From contig NZ_JAATNW010000001.1 of the NCBI RefSeq assembly GCF_012911815.1, forward strand, positions 434,001 through 498,000: 64,000 nucleotides of DNA, given 5' to 3'. The notes below the pieces were generated by a model. The model was not told where the DNA came from. It searched no databases and worked only from the letters and a program-made list of their open reading frames with translations. A program made the translations under genes and the position numbers. Below, in pieces: positions 19,640-28,982 of the stretch. This DNA comes from Alteromonas ponticola. GTDB taxonomy: Bacteria; Pseudomonadota; Gammaproteobacteria; Enterobacterales; Alteromonadaceae. The first letter of the stretch is position 1; each line of letters begins with the position of its first letter.

Positions 19640-21613
19640 TTACAAGTGTGTTAAATCCACTGGCGCCTCGGGCGTTTTGTGCAAACGTCGAAGATCCCAG
19701 CGTATACCATCAGTGGACCCAATGTCGCCATAGATATTTTCAAAATAGACGTGATCATTGTTTAACAGAAAAAACGCATTATCTTGCTGATTAATCAGTT
19801 CCAGTTCACGCTCGTGGTACAGCAGGCATGCTTGCTGATCGGCAAGAAAACCTGGCGTTCTGCACGCTTCACTGCGCTCGCCGCCACGTAACATCGTTTG
19901 CGTTATCATTAGCTGATTATCCTGAAGTGTCCAGCGCCCGTAATCTCTGGTTACTTCCTCTTTCACAAGTGCGCCATCTTTGTTGCGATCTTGAGTGTAA
20001 ATGGTATCGGCATCACCATTTTCATGCAGTACAAAATAATGCTGATTCAATGGCGAGCCATCATAATCAAATTCAAACGCATAAATTCCCGGGATTTCAT
20101 CCGGCTTCCAGGTGACCTGTTTTTCATTCAGACTGGCCTGATAGACATTACCGAAAACATCTTCACCGTTGGCGTCGTTGAAACTGATCTGCACTTTATC
20201 TACAAAATTGTCATTAGAGACTTTCCGTATCGCCATTGAAGTGAATGGAAAACCATAGTCGCTGATCCAGGAATTGGTACTGCTGATAAAGTCGAGAACC
20301 AGTGCATCTTCATCGAACGTCCAGCTAACGGTGATCCCTGTTACTTCACCTACTGCAGTGCCGTCAGCATTGAAGGTGAAGCGGTCAGCCAGTACATCAT
20401 AATCGACTTCATCAGTATTGAGCCTCAACCCTTTGTGCTCACCCGCATCCGCCAATGGGATGTGTAACGTACTGGGCGTTGCGAATGAAATGAGGTAGGT
20501 TTGCATGGTAGCAGTAACCAGCGCTGAGGTTTCCTGTAGTTCACTGTCTCTTTCGGGGTGATCAGGAAACTGAGACTCGATAGTATATTGCACGGCCAAG
20601 CCAAGGGTCTCTTCCGTTTCGCTTACTATTCTCAGGTTAATATTTTTAAAACCGGTCAAACGACGGATACTTTTCTGAGAACTGTCTTCAAAAATAAAGT
20701 TTTCCTTGTAGGTTTGTTCAGCAAATGCGATATCGATGGTGCTGCCGTTATGTTCCCAGGTAAATGCTACGTTCTGGTATTTTCCAGTATTATCAGCATT
20801 AAATTTAAACGCGTGGTTGGCCTGATCATTACCGTCAAAATCTACGAAATACAGCTCGAAGGAGGTAGGGAATGTTAGCGTACTGTCATAAATACTGGGA
20901 TCGTCTAATGTTTCTTTCTGCGCTTCACTAAATTCGTCACTCAGCAGAACGGAATTAACGTATTCGTTCATCACCTCGCTATAGCGCATAAGCTCCAGGG
21001 TATGATCAAACCCGGGTGGCAGGGCTAGCTCGGGATTATTACCTGCCTTATCGATAGCTACTTTGATCGCCGTCGCTAAAGTAAGGATGTTATGCTGCGA
21101 GAAACTGTCAGCATACTGCTTGAGTATAGCCTTCGAATGCACCTCTTCGCTCTCATGTGCTTCAACAAGTAAACCATACTTTGCAGTTGTAATATGACTC
21201 ACCGTAACCGCGAAATTTTCGCTGGCGACCAAAATTTCGTCTGCTCCGGCATCTTCGACCAGCTCTTCCAGTTCACCGACTAACGAGATCAACCCTGCGG
21301 TAGCTTGCGGTCCGGTACCCATCGCTTTTAGGCTGACAAACTTATCCAAATCACTTTTTAAGAATTCAAGTTTAATTGAATAATTTCCGTCATTATCCGT
21401 AGTCGTCAAAATATCGGTATCAACCCCATCAAGCATTAATGTGACATCTGCACCCGCTAACGGGGCATCGGTAGCAATACCGTTGATGGTTAGAGTTTGT
21501 TTTTCTTCAGCAGGAGGCGTTTGAACAACATTTTTTGAGGAACTGCCACCGCCGCCGCCACATCCCATAAGTGAAAGCGTAAGTGCGCTGAGCACAAAAA
21601 TAGCTCGTTTCAT
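19640..21613 (-). CDS. Large predicted surface/periplasmic lipoprotein, unknown function
   Basis: 657 residues. It starts MKRAIFVLSALTLSLMGC and then a run of Gly and Ser, a lipoprotein signal with a flexible tether. Residues about 40-95 (LTINGIATDAPLAGADVTLMLDGV...DNDGNYSIKLEF) look like a carboxypeptidase-regulatory/Ig-type beta domain. The remainder alternates beta-rich repeats with similar wording (FELYFVDFDGNDQANHAFKFNADNTGKY; FNADGTAVGEVTGITVSWTFDEDALVLDF; YAFEFDYDGSPLNQHYFVLHENGDADTIY). That suggests three related modules. No enzyme motif is seen. Confidence 0.8.
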   Translation of the reverse strand: MKRAIFVLSALTLSLMGCGGGGGSSSKNVVQTPPAEEKQTLTINGIATDAPLAGADVTLMLDGVDTDILTTTDNDGNYSIKLEFLKSDLDKFVSLKAMGTGPQATAGLISLVGELEELVEDAGADEILVASENFAVTVSHITTAKYGLLVEAHESEEVHSKAILKQYADSFSQHNILTLATAIKVAIDKAGNNPELALPPGFDHTLELMRYSEVMNEYVNSVLLSDEFSEAQKETLDDPSIYDSTLTFPTSFELYFVDFDGNDQANHAFKFNADNTGKYQNVAFTWEHNGSTIDIAFAEQTYKENFIFEDSSQKSIRRLTGFKNINLRIVSETEETLGLAVQYTIESQFPDHPERDSELQETSALVTATMQTYLISFATPSTLHIPLADAGEHKGLRLNTDEVDYDVLADRFTFNADGTAVGEVTGITVSWTFDEDALVLDFISSTNSWISDYGFPFTSMAIRKVSNDNFVDKVQISFNDANGEDVFGNVYQASLNEKQVTWKPDEIPGIYAFEFDYDGSPLNQHYFVLHENGDADTIYTQDRNKDGALVKEEVTRDYGRWTLQDNQLMITQTMLRGGERSEACRTPGFLADQQACLLYHERELELINQQDNAFFLLNNDHVYFENIYGDIGSTDGIRWDLRRLHKTPEAPVDLTHL

Positions 21614-21781
21614 ATTTTATCCTTAGGTACTACTTGTCCAGACCAACCCAATCAAAGAACAGTCAGACGCATCGATTAACGTTATAAATGATGACTACAA
21701 AGTCGGCGAAGGGATTCTAGAAGGATTAACGCAGAGGGTAAAGGGAATTTGTTATCGAAAAAGTAAACGATGAGTGTAAGA

Positions 21782-21811
21782 AAGGCGCTGGGAGATGCCT
21801 CCCAACGCCTT
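21782..21811 (-). terminator. Terminator hairpin after glgP
   Basis: On the minus strand a 13-bp stem (AAGGCGTTGGGAG with CTCCCAGCGCCTT) closes a GCAT loop. It begins ten bases after the glgP stop. The trailing T run is weak (TTTCTT), but the position and stem are convincing. Confidence 0.7.
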
Positions 21812-21820
21812 ATTTTAGTT

Positions 21821-24301
21821 CTACTTCACTTCACAAGCACGCAGCTTCCATATCTTATCAACGTAATCCTGAATTGAGCGGTCAGAAGTAAATTTACCCA
21901 TTTTCGCGGTGTTGATGATGGCCATTTTCGCCCAGCGCTCCTTGTCCCGGTACGCTTCATCCACTTTGGCCTGAGCATCAGAATAAGCACGGTAATCTGC
22001 CAGTACCATGTAAGCATCGCCCTGTTCCAGCAGACTTTGCTTGATTGATACCAGTGCACCAGGTTTTCCAGGGGTGAAGTAATCGGTTTCGAGCCAATCG
22101 AGGATGGCTTTAATTTCAGCATCGCGATAGTAGTAATCGTGCGGGTTGTAACCTTTCGCTTTTAAGGCTTCAACTTCTTCCACGGTCATACCGAAAATAA
22201 AGATGTTGTCATCGCCAACTTCTTCCGCAATTTCAATGTTTGCACCATCCAGCGTGCCGATAGTTAAGGCACCATTTAGCGCCAGCTTCATATTACCTGT
22301 ACCGGACGCCTCTTTGCCCGCTGTACTGATTTGCTCAGATACATCGGAGGCGGGGATCATCTTTTCAGCCAGTGACACACGATAGTTAGGTAAAAATACC
22401 ACTTTAATTTTGTTTTTCACCCGTGGGTCGTTGTTGATTTTATTACCCACCATATTGATGGCGTAAATAATATCTTTGGCTAATCGGTATCCTGGCGCAG
22501 CTTTGGCGCCAAAAATGAACACACGCGGGTGCATATCGTAATCCGGATTTTCCAGAATACGACGATACAGCGCCATGATGTGAAGCAAATTTAAATGCTG
22601 GCGTTTATATTCGTGCAGACGCTTTATTTGTACGTCAAAAATCGCATTCACATCGACATCAATATCCAGGGTCTGCTTTATTTCGTTGGCAAGCAACTGT
22701 TTATTTGCTTGTTTGACCTGCATAAACTGTTTCTGGAACGTCTTATTGTTGGCGTGCTTTTCCAGCCCTTCCAGCTTTTTCAAATGCAGCGGCCAATCGT
22801 CGCCAACCTTTTTGTCAATTAGCGCCGACAAGGCAGGATTACAGGCTTTTAACCAGCGACGAGGTGTAATGCCGTTAGTTACATTGGTAATCTTACCCGG
22901 CCACAGTGCTTCAAATTCAGGAAACAGATTCTGTTTGACCAAACGGGAGTGAATTTCTGCCACCCCGTTTACCGCAAACGAGCCAATAACGGACAAGTTA
23001 CCCATGCGAACCATTTTTTCGCTGCCTTCCTCAATGATTGAAAGTTTGGCTTTCTTTTCATTGTCTCCGGGCCACTTTTTATCAACCAAATCCATAAAGC
23101 GATGATTGATTTCGTAGATGATTTCCAAGTGGCGCGGCAGAATCTTTTCGATCATTCGTGCAGGCCATTTTTCAAGGGCTTCAGGCAATAAGGTATGGTT
23201 AGTATAAGCAAATACCTGAGTAGAGATATTCCACGCTTTTTCCCAGTCCAGCTCTGCGCGATCTACTAAGATGCGCATTAATTCAGGAATGGCGATAGCG
23301 GGGTGAGTGTCGTTAAGCTGAATCACTACCTGCTCAACAAACCGGCTCCAGTCATCGCCGTGAGCACGTTTGTAGCGGCGAATGATATCTTTCAGTGAAC
23401 AGGAGCAGAAAAAGTATTGCTGGATAAGACGCAGCTCTTTACCTGCTTCGGTTTCGTCATTGGGATAAAGCACTTTGGATATGGTTTCTGCATGCACATT
23501 TTCCCGTTGCGCATCCACATAACCACCCGCATTGAATACGTCCCAGTTGAAGTAATCTGACGCTTCACTCTGCCACAAACGCAACACATTAACGGTTTTG
23601 CCTTGATAACCTACCACGGGAATATCCCATGGTACGCCTTTAACTGTAAGACCCGGGTGCCATTCTTTTTGAATTCGTCCGTTTTCGCCGTACTTAGTTT
23701 CTACATAACCATATAGCGATACTTCCTGAATAGATTCAGGCCGACAAATTTCCCATGGATTACCGTAATCACGCCAGCTGTCAGGACGTTCGATCTGCGC
23801 GCCACTTTTGATTTCCTGTCGGAACAAACCATGCTCGTAATGTATACCATAACCAATGGCGGGTAGTTCCATGGTTGCCAGAGAATCAATAAAACACGCG
23901 GCCAGACGACCCAGACCGCCGTTGCCCAGCGCCATATCTGGTTCTTCTTCCATGATATCGGTAAGTTCGACCCCCAATTCCTTTAACGCTTCCTGTGCAG
24001 TATTAAACAAGCCCAGGTTGTGCATATTGTTGGACAGTAAACGCCCCATTAAAAATTCTGCAGACAGATAATGTACTGCACGGGTATCGTTGAGGTAGTG
24101 GGTTTTTTGCGTTTTACGTAAGCCTTCCAGGACATTTTCCTGAATAGCCGAACAAGTGGCTTTCCACCACGCATGGTTGTTGGCTTTGTTTTCGTCTGTG
24201 CCTAAGGTGCAATGAAGATGACGGATGACCGCATCTTTGAAGACATTTTTGTCATTGGCATTTTCGGCTATTTTTGATGGAGCTTTTGCTTTACGACTCA
24301 T
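21821..24301 (-). CDS. glgP: Glycogen/maltodextrin phosphorylase
   Basis: 826 residues, family length about 815. It carries the pyridoxal-phosphate lysine motif [25 protein letters not shown], the N-terminal [13 protein letters not shown] and [15 protein letters not shown] glycine loop, and [17 protein letters not shown]. It releases glucose-1-phosphate from alpha-1,4-glucans. pgm lies upstream on the same strand (206 bases away) and converts that product to glucose-6-phosphate. No other glg gene is in the window. Confidence 0.96.
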   Translation of the reverse strand: MSRKAKAPSKIAENANDKNVFKDAVIRHLHCTLGTDENKANNHAWWKATCSAIQENVLEGLRKTQKTHYLNDTRAVHYLSAEFLMGRLLSNNMHNLGLFNTAQEALKELGVELTDIMEEEPDMALGNGGLGRLAACFIDSLATMELPAIGYGIHYEHGLFRQEIKSGAQIERPDSWRDYGNPWEICRPESIQEVSLYGYVETKYGENGRIQKEWHPGLTVKGVPWDIPVVGYQGKTVNVLRLWQSEASDYFNWDVFNAGGYVDAQRENVHAETISKVLYPNDETEAGKELRLIQQYFFCSCSLKDIIRRYKRAHGDDWSRFVEQVVIQLNDTHPAIAIPELMRILVDRAELDWEKAWNISTQVFAYTNHTLLPEALEKWPARMIEKILPRHLEIIYEINHRFMDLVDKKWPGDNEKKAKLSIIEEGSEKMVRMGNLSVIGSFAVNGVAEIHSRLVKQNLFPEFEALWPGKITNVTNGITPRRWLKACNPALSALIDKKVGDDWPLHLKKLEGLEKHANNKTFQKQFMQVKQANKQLLANEIKQTLDIDVDVNAIFDVQIKRLHEYKRQHLNLLHIMALYRRILENPDYDMHPRVFIFGAKAAPGYRLAKDIIYAINMVGNKINNDPRVKNKIKVVFLPNYRVSLAEKMIPASDVSEQISTAGKEASGTGNMKLALNGALTIGTLDGANIEIAEEVGDDNIFIFGMTVEEVEALKAKGYNPHDYYYRDAEIKAILDWLETDYFTPGKPGALVSIKQSLLEQGDAYMVLADYRAYSDAQAKVDEAYRDKERWAKMAIINTAKMGKFTSDRSIQDYVDKIWKLRACEVK

Positions 24302-24402
24302 GAAATGATTCTCACCGTGTTAGTTACCATCGTGAAAGTGGTAATTTAGTTACGAAATCTGGTCAATGAAAATCAATATAGCAGCGTTTACGCACAAAAT
24401 GT

Positions 24403-24478
24403 GTTAATGAAAAGTTAAAATTCGCATTTTTTTGCATGAAAACGTATGCAAAACCTCAATTTTTAACTTCTCATTAAC
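24403..24478. repeat. Nested inverted repeat between pgm and glgP
   Basis: An outer inverted repeat pairs 24403-24422 (GTTAATGAAAAGTTAAAATT) with 24458-24478, with one mismatch and one extra base. Inside it, TTTTGCAT (24430-24437) pairs with ATGCAAAA (24446-24453). It lies about 100 bases upstream of the glgP start and 28 bases after the pgm stop. AT-rich with no T-run geometry, so it looks more like an operator or mRNA structure than a terminator. Confidence 0.6.
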
Positions 24479-24506
24479 ATAAGTGATGTAAATTTGTTAC
24501 AAATCC

Positions 24507-26159
24507 CTAATGGATAATACTGTCGACTAACTTTTGCGCCTCGTCTAACAGTAATTGCAAGTGGTCCTGGCCCTTGAAGCTTTCCGCATATATTTTGTAT
24601 ATTTGCTCGGTTCCCGATGGCCTTGCTGCAAACCAGCCATTTTCTGTAACTACCTTTACGCCACCAATGGCGGCGTTATTACCGGGTGCGTGCGTTTGCA
24701 CCGTCATTATTGCTTCTCCCGCTAGCTGTTTATCTTTAATAACAGTTGCATCCATGGCTGAGAGTTTGTTTTTTTGCTCCAATGTCGCCGCGACATCTTT
24801 TCTAAAATAGACCGGTTCGCCGAAGTGCGCGGTTAACGCCTGGTAGTGCAATCCAGGATCGCTACCGGTTACCGCTAGAATTTCAGCGGCAAGTAAGCAC
24901 ATGATAAAACCATCTTTATCGGTTGCCCACGTATCGCCATCCCGTTGCAGAAAAATGCCACCTGCACTTTCTTCACCGGCGAAACCAATGTCACATTTTG
25001 CCAGCCCTTGTACAAACCACTTAAAGCCCACTGGCATTTCGGCCAGCTGTCTATCCAATCGCGCGACCACACGATTAACCATGCTGCTTGAAACCAGCGT
25101 TTTACCCACTTTCAAGGTCACTGGCCATTGTTTGCGATGGCGATATAAATAATCAATCGCCACTGCCAGATAATGATTGGGATTCATCAAACCGACACTT
25201 TTACAGACAATACCGTGGCGGTCAAAATCTGGGTCGTTACCCCAGGCAAGATCAAACTTATCTTTAAGTTCTATCAACCCTGCCATGGCATAAGCAGAGG
25301 AACAGTCCATGCGCAACTTGCCGTCTTTATCGCGGCGCATAAAGGCAAATCGTTGATCAACGTTTTTATTCACGACCGTAATATCGAGACCGTATTTTTC
25401 AGCGATACGCTCCCAGTAGCCCACTCCCGCGCCACCCAAAGGATCAGTGCCTAATTTGAGGCCGGCGTCTGCGATTGCCTGCATATCGATGACTTTCGCC
25501 AGGTCATCGATGTAGGGGTCCATAAAGTCATCTTCCTTAACCCGCCCTGATAACCAGGCTTGTTGTAACGACAACATTTTCACATTTTTATTCTGCTCAG
25601 CCATCAGCGCATTAGCTCTGGCCTGAATCTGGTTTGTCACTTCACTGTCTGCAGGGCCGCCATGCGGAGGGTTATATTTAAAGCCCCCATCTTCCGGTGG
25701 ATTGTGCGAAGGTGTGATCACCACACCATCTGCTGTGGCATGGTCAGCAGTAAGATTGTGGCGAATTATGGTGCGCGAGATCACCGGGGTTGGGGTAAAA
25801 CCCTGACTGGCGTTATCCTTCAATTGAATGACAACATCAACCTCGTTCGCTGCCAACACCTGAATGGCGGTGAGCATGGCGGGTTCAGACAACGCATGGG
25901 TGTCCTTACCAATAAATAATGGGCCGTTAATGTCTTCTGCGTGGCGATACTCAGCTAACGCCTGGCAGATAGCCGCAATGTGCATTTCATTAAAGGTACG
26001 ATTGGCTGCACTACCGCGATGACCAGAGGTTCCAAAACTTACCGCTTGCTCAGGAGCAGACGCATCAGGCGTCAAGGTATAGTATTGACTTACCAGTTCA
26101 GCGACATTAATCAGTTGTTCTGGTGCGGCTGGTTGCCCGGCCTTTTCGTGTAATGCCAT
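24507..26159 (-). CDS. pgm: Phosphoglucomutase (alpha-D-glucose-specific)
   Basis: 550 residues. Phosphoserine loop VITPSHNPPEDGGFKYNPPHGG, metal loop DPDFDRHG and sugar-binding GEESAGG are all present; the C-terminus has ARPSGTEQIYKIYAESF. It interconverts glucose-1- and glucose-6-phosphate. It lies 26 bases after seqA, the conserved seqA-pgm pair of enterobacteria and relatives, and upstream of glgP whose product it uses. Confidence 0.97.
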   Translation of the reverse strand: MALHEKAGQPAAPEQLINVAELVSQYYTLTPDASAPEQAVSFGTSGHRGSAANRTFNEMHIAAICQALAEYRHAEDINGPLFIGKDTHALSEPAMLTAIQVLAANEVDVVIQLKDNASQGFTPTPVISRTIIRHNLTADHATADGVVITPSHNPPEDGGFKYNPPHGGPADSEVTNQIQARANALMAEQNKNVKMLSLQQAWLSGRVKEDDFMDPYIDDLAKVIDMQAIADAGLKLGTDPLGGAGVGYWERIAEKYGLDITVVNKNVDQRFAFMRRDKDGKLRMDCSSAYAMAGLIELKDKFDLAWGNDPDFDRHGIVCKSVGLMNPNHYLAVAIDYLYRHRKQWPVTLKVGKTLVSSSMVNRVVARLDRQLAEMPVGFKWFVQGLAKCDIGFAGEESAGGIFLQRDGDTWATDKDGFIMCLLAAEILAVTGSDPGLHYQALTAHFGEPVYFRKDVAATLEQKNKLSAMDATVIKDKQLAGEAIMTVQTHAPGNNAAIGGVKVVTENGWFAARPSGTEQIYKIYAESFKGQDHLQLLLDEAQKLVDSIIH

Positions 26160-26185
26160 CTCACTTCCCTTAATGCGTTTTTGAG

Positions 26186-26755
26186 TTACTTGTCTACGGT
26201 TTCCGGCGCAAAGCGACCAATTATTTCATCAATTTCCTGATGAGCGTAGCCCAGTGTTTCTAACACTTCCTTTAACATGGCTACTTTTTTCGCTGAGTTA
26301 TTATTGGTTACCACCCAAAACGGACTATCAGGGATAGGCTTCGGATTAGTACTAGAACCATTTTCCAATAATGCCTCTTTACTGCGGGCAAAGTAGATTC
26401 TGTTTTTGCCCCGAATCTGTTCTACTTTTGCAAAGTCGTCGCCGTGATGCTGAAACAGTTGTGCTAACACAAATAAAAACTGGTCGACGCGCTTGGTGAA
26501 TCTGGCCAACGCAGTGGTAGAAATTGTATCCAGCACGTCAGTACTGTCGACACTGTCACCGTCTGCTTTGGTAGGTGCTTCATGTCGAGTTTGCTCAACC
26601 TTTAGCGCAGGTTTAGCCGCTATATCTTTATGCACGGGAGCGGGTGTTTCCGGCATGAGCAGGCGACGTAAAATATCTGACGCACTTTCACCGATATGTT
26701 TAGTCTGGGCTGCGATAAATGCGTACAAATCATCATCAATATCAATTGTTTTCAT
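26186..26755 (-). CDS. seqA: Negative regulator of replication initiation SeqA
   Basis: 189 residues. The N-terminal oligomerisation helix MKTIDIDDDLYAFIAAQTKHIGESASDILRRLL is almost the E. coli sequence. A variable linker (about 35-75) follows, then the C-terminal GATC-binding domain (RGKNRIYFARS, PFWVVTNNNSAKK). It binds hemimethylated GATC to sequester new origins, which implies Dam methylase elsewhere. First gene of seqA-pgm; a consensus -10 lies 26 bases upstream. Confidence 0.97.
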   Translation of the reverse strand: MKTIDIDDDLYAFIAAQTKHIGESASDILRRLLMPETPAPVHKDIAAKPALKVEQTRHEAPTKADGDSVDSTDVLDTISTTALARFTKRVDQFLFVLAQLFQHHGDDFAKVEQIRGKNRIYFARSKEALLENGSSTNPKPIPDSPFWVVTNNNSAKKVAMLKEVLETLGYAHQEIDEIIGRFAPETVDK

Positions 26756-27071
26756 AAATACTTCCTATTGAGAACGCCCCATTATAGACAACCTGAAAAA
26801 ATGCTGCAGTAGTTAAAACAATCAATTTCACACAAAGGGTAGTTCATCGCTAATTTAAACGGAAGTGGGTGCCTATTCAGCAAGGCTAAATTGATGGGTT
26901 TACCGTGTGCAAATTAGCAACCTTAAGCTAACACTGTCAGTGGGTTGGCGAGATACTGCGTTGGATTTTCATCATTTACAGTGGGCATACCCTATACTCA
27001 GGTATTAGTGCACTCACCTATTCTTGCAAACAACTTGCTAGGATGTGACCAATTGGAGTTGATGTCTGGAC
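26756..27071. promoter_or_regulatory. Divergent intergenic region of seqA and the MoxR operon
   Basis: 316 bases between divergent genes. On the minus strand a perfect TATAAT (plus-strand 26781-26786) lies close to seqA with only a weak -35. Nothing firm is seen for the MoxR side, and no small ORF is convincing. Confidence 0.5.
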
Positions 27072-27995
27072 ATGAATATGAACGCGCGTTTTCACGCAGT
27101 AGTAAAAGCTTTGGGTCAGCATATTATTGGTAAACAAGAGCAAATCAAACTGGCCATTACCTGTTTGATCGCTAATGGCCACTTACTTATTGAGGACTTG
27201 CCCGGAATGGGCAAAACAACGCTTTCACATGGTTTGGCGAACGCGTTTGGGCTAGATTTTTCGCGAATTCAGTTTACTTCCGATCTGTTACCTGCCGATA
27301 TGCTGGGGGTGAACATTTTTGACAGTCAGCGTCACGAGTTTTCGTTTAAACCCGGTCCGCTGTTTAATCAACTGGTGTTAGCCGATGAAATCAACCGGGC
27401 CAGTCCTAAAACGCAGAGCGCTTTATTAGAAGCTATGGAGGAACACCAAATCAGCGTCGATGGCACGACGTACTCGCTGCCTGATCCGTTTTTTGTTATC
27501 GGCACCCAAAACCCGAGTTATCAATCAGGCACCTACCCTCTGCCAGAATCTCAACTGGACCGGTTTCTTATGCGCATATCACTTGGCTATCCTAGCTGGG
27601 ACGCGGAGAAAGCCATGCTTCAGGCAGGGGGCAACCGACAATCTTTCGCCATGAACGAAGTCATTTCTTCTGCTGATCTGCTGGCCTATCAACAAGACGT
27701 TAACCGGGTTCACTGCAGTGATAATGTTATCAGCTATATTTTACGCCTGGTAACGCAAAGCCGTGAAGAAGGTATTTACCCAAATCCGCTCTCTCCACGC
27801 GCGAGTAAGGCTTTACTGCAATCAGCGAAAGCCTGGGCGTATTTGCATGAACGGGACTTTGTGGTACCCGAAGACGTACAGGCAGTTTTTGTGGCAGTGG
27901 CCGAACATCGCTTACGCTCTGAACGTGATGATCCGCAAGAACAGAAGGTTTTGAGTGAACGCTTATTGGAAAGTGTCGACCCCCTAGCAGCCTAG
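27072..27995 (+). CDS. MoxR-family AAA+ ATPase
   Basis: 307 residues. Walker A EDLPGMGKTTL (near 44), Walker B LVLADEINRASPKTQSALLEAMEEHQ, sensor 1 GTQNPSYQSGTYPLPESQLDRF. MoxR ATPases act as chaperones for metal-centre or envelope proteins and normally sit beside DUF58 and transglutaminase genes, as here. Two ATGs (27072, 27078) are possible; GGACATGAAT before the second makes it the better-spaced one. It lies nine bases ahead of the DUF58 gene. Confidence 0.95.
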   Translation: MNMNARFHAVVKALGQHIIGKQEQIKLAITCLIANGHLLIEDLPGMGKTTLSHGLANAFGLDFSRIQFTSDLLPADMLGVNIFDSQRHEFSFKPGPLFNQLVLADEINRASPKTQSALLEAMEEHQISVDGTTYSLPDPFFVIGTQNPSYQSGTYPLPESQLDRFLMRISLGYPSWDAEKAMLQAGGNRQSFAMNEVISSADLLAYQQDVNRVHCSDNVISYILRLVTQSREEGIYPNPLSPRASKALLQSAKAWAYLHERDFVVPEDVQAVFVAVAEHRLRSERDDPQEQKVLSERLLESVDPLAA

Positions 27996-28004
27996 GTCAA
28001 CAGC

Positions 28005-28982
28005 ATGCTAAGTAACGTAAAGCACATCTGGGATAACCGGGTTAATCACTGGCTCAGCAAGCGTATTCCCGCCTCAGCAAAGCAAAAGCTGAACGTGCGC
28101 TCTATCTTTATATTTCCTACCTGGTTCGGGCTGGGCTTTCTCATTACCTGCGCAGGTCTGTTTATTTTAGGCACCAACTACCAGAACAATCTGATGTTGT
28201 TATTGTTTGATTTTTTACTAGGCCTGTTCCTGCTAAATCTATTTTTCAGTTATTTAAACTTTGCCCGCCTGCAAATAAAGGCGCAGCCAATTCAGGCTGT
28301 GTTTGCACAAGGACATGCCTCGTTGACGATCCACCTTTTGCCTAATGATGATAATCGTTCAGCCCACGGCATAATCAATGCCGGTTGGTGGAAAGACAAC
28401 AATGTGCACAGCGTAGATTTAGACGCGAAGACAACTCAACTGTGTCTGCCTTATTTTACTCCAGCAAGAGGGGTTCATCCCTTACCCCGAGTGACCCTGT
28501 TCAGTGAATATCCGCTGGGACTTTACCGCTGCTGGACGCACTTGAATTTAGCCCAGCAGGTTATTGTTTATCCTGCCCCACACACCTGTGCCGTTAAATT
28601 GCAGTATAAAGCAGGTGCAGGAGAACGCGCCTCCACCGAGCAAGAAGGTCACGATGACTTTTATGCGCTACGCCCTTATCAACAGGGTGAGCCGCTGCAT
28701 CGGGTTGCCTGGAAAAGCGTTGCCAAGGGGGGTGACTGGGTAAGTAAGTCGTTCAGTCATCAACAGTCTGAAGCCGGTTTTCTCATCCTTCCTCTACCGT
28801 GTCAGGATCTGGAGCTGGAACTTAGCCGCTTGTGCTACCAGATTATCAAGCTAACTGAAAAAAACCTGCAATTTGGTTTAACCCTGGGCGATGCGGTGAT
28901 CGAACCCGGGCAGGGAGAGCAACATAAGCATCGTTGCTTGTCAGCATTGGCGCGTTACCCCGCAAGAGAACTCCCATTATGA
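28005..28982 (+). CDS. DUF58 membrane-anchored protein
   Basis: 325 residues. Two adjacent membrane helices near the N-terminus (about 38-80: WFGLGFLITCAGLFILGT, LMLLLFDFLLGLFLLNLFF) are followed by a soluble domain. That domain contains the DUF58 motif DDFYALRPYQQGEPLHRVAWKS (about 220-245). It is the standard partner of MoxR ATPases. The stop overlaps the start of the transglutaminase gene as ATGA. Confidence 0.92.
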   Translation: MLSNVKHIWDNRVNHWLSKRIPASAKQKLNVRSIFIFPTWFGLGFLITCAGLFILGTNYQNNLMLLLFDFLLGLFLLNLFFSYLNFARLQIKAQPIQAVFAQGHASLTIHLLPNDDNRSAHGIINAGWWKDNNVHSVDLDAKTTQLCLPYFTPARGVHPLPRVTLFSEYPLGLYRCWTHLNLAQQVIVYPAPHTCAVKLQYKAGAGERASTEQEGHDDFYALRPYQQGEPLHRVAWKSVAKGGDWVSKSFSHQQSEAGFLILPLPCQDLELELSRLCYQIIKLTEKNLQFGLTLGDAVIEPGQGEQHKHRCLSALARYPARELPL

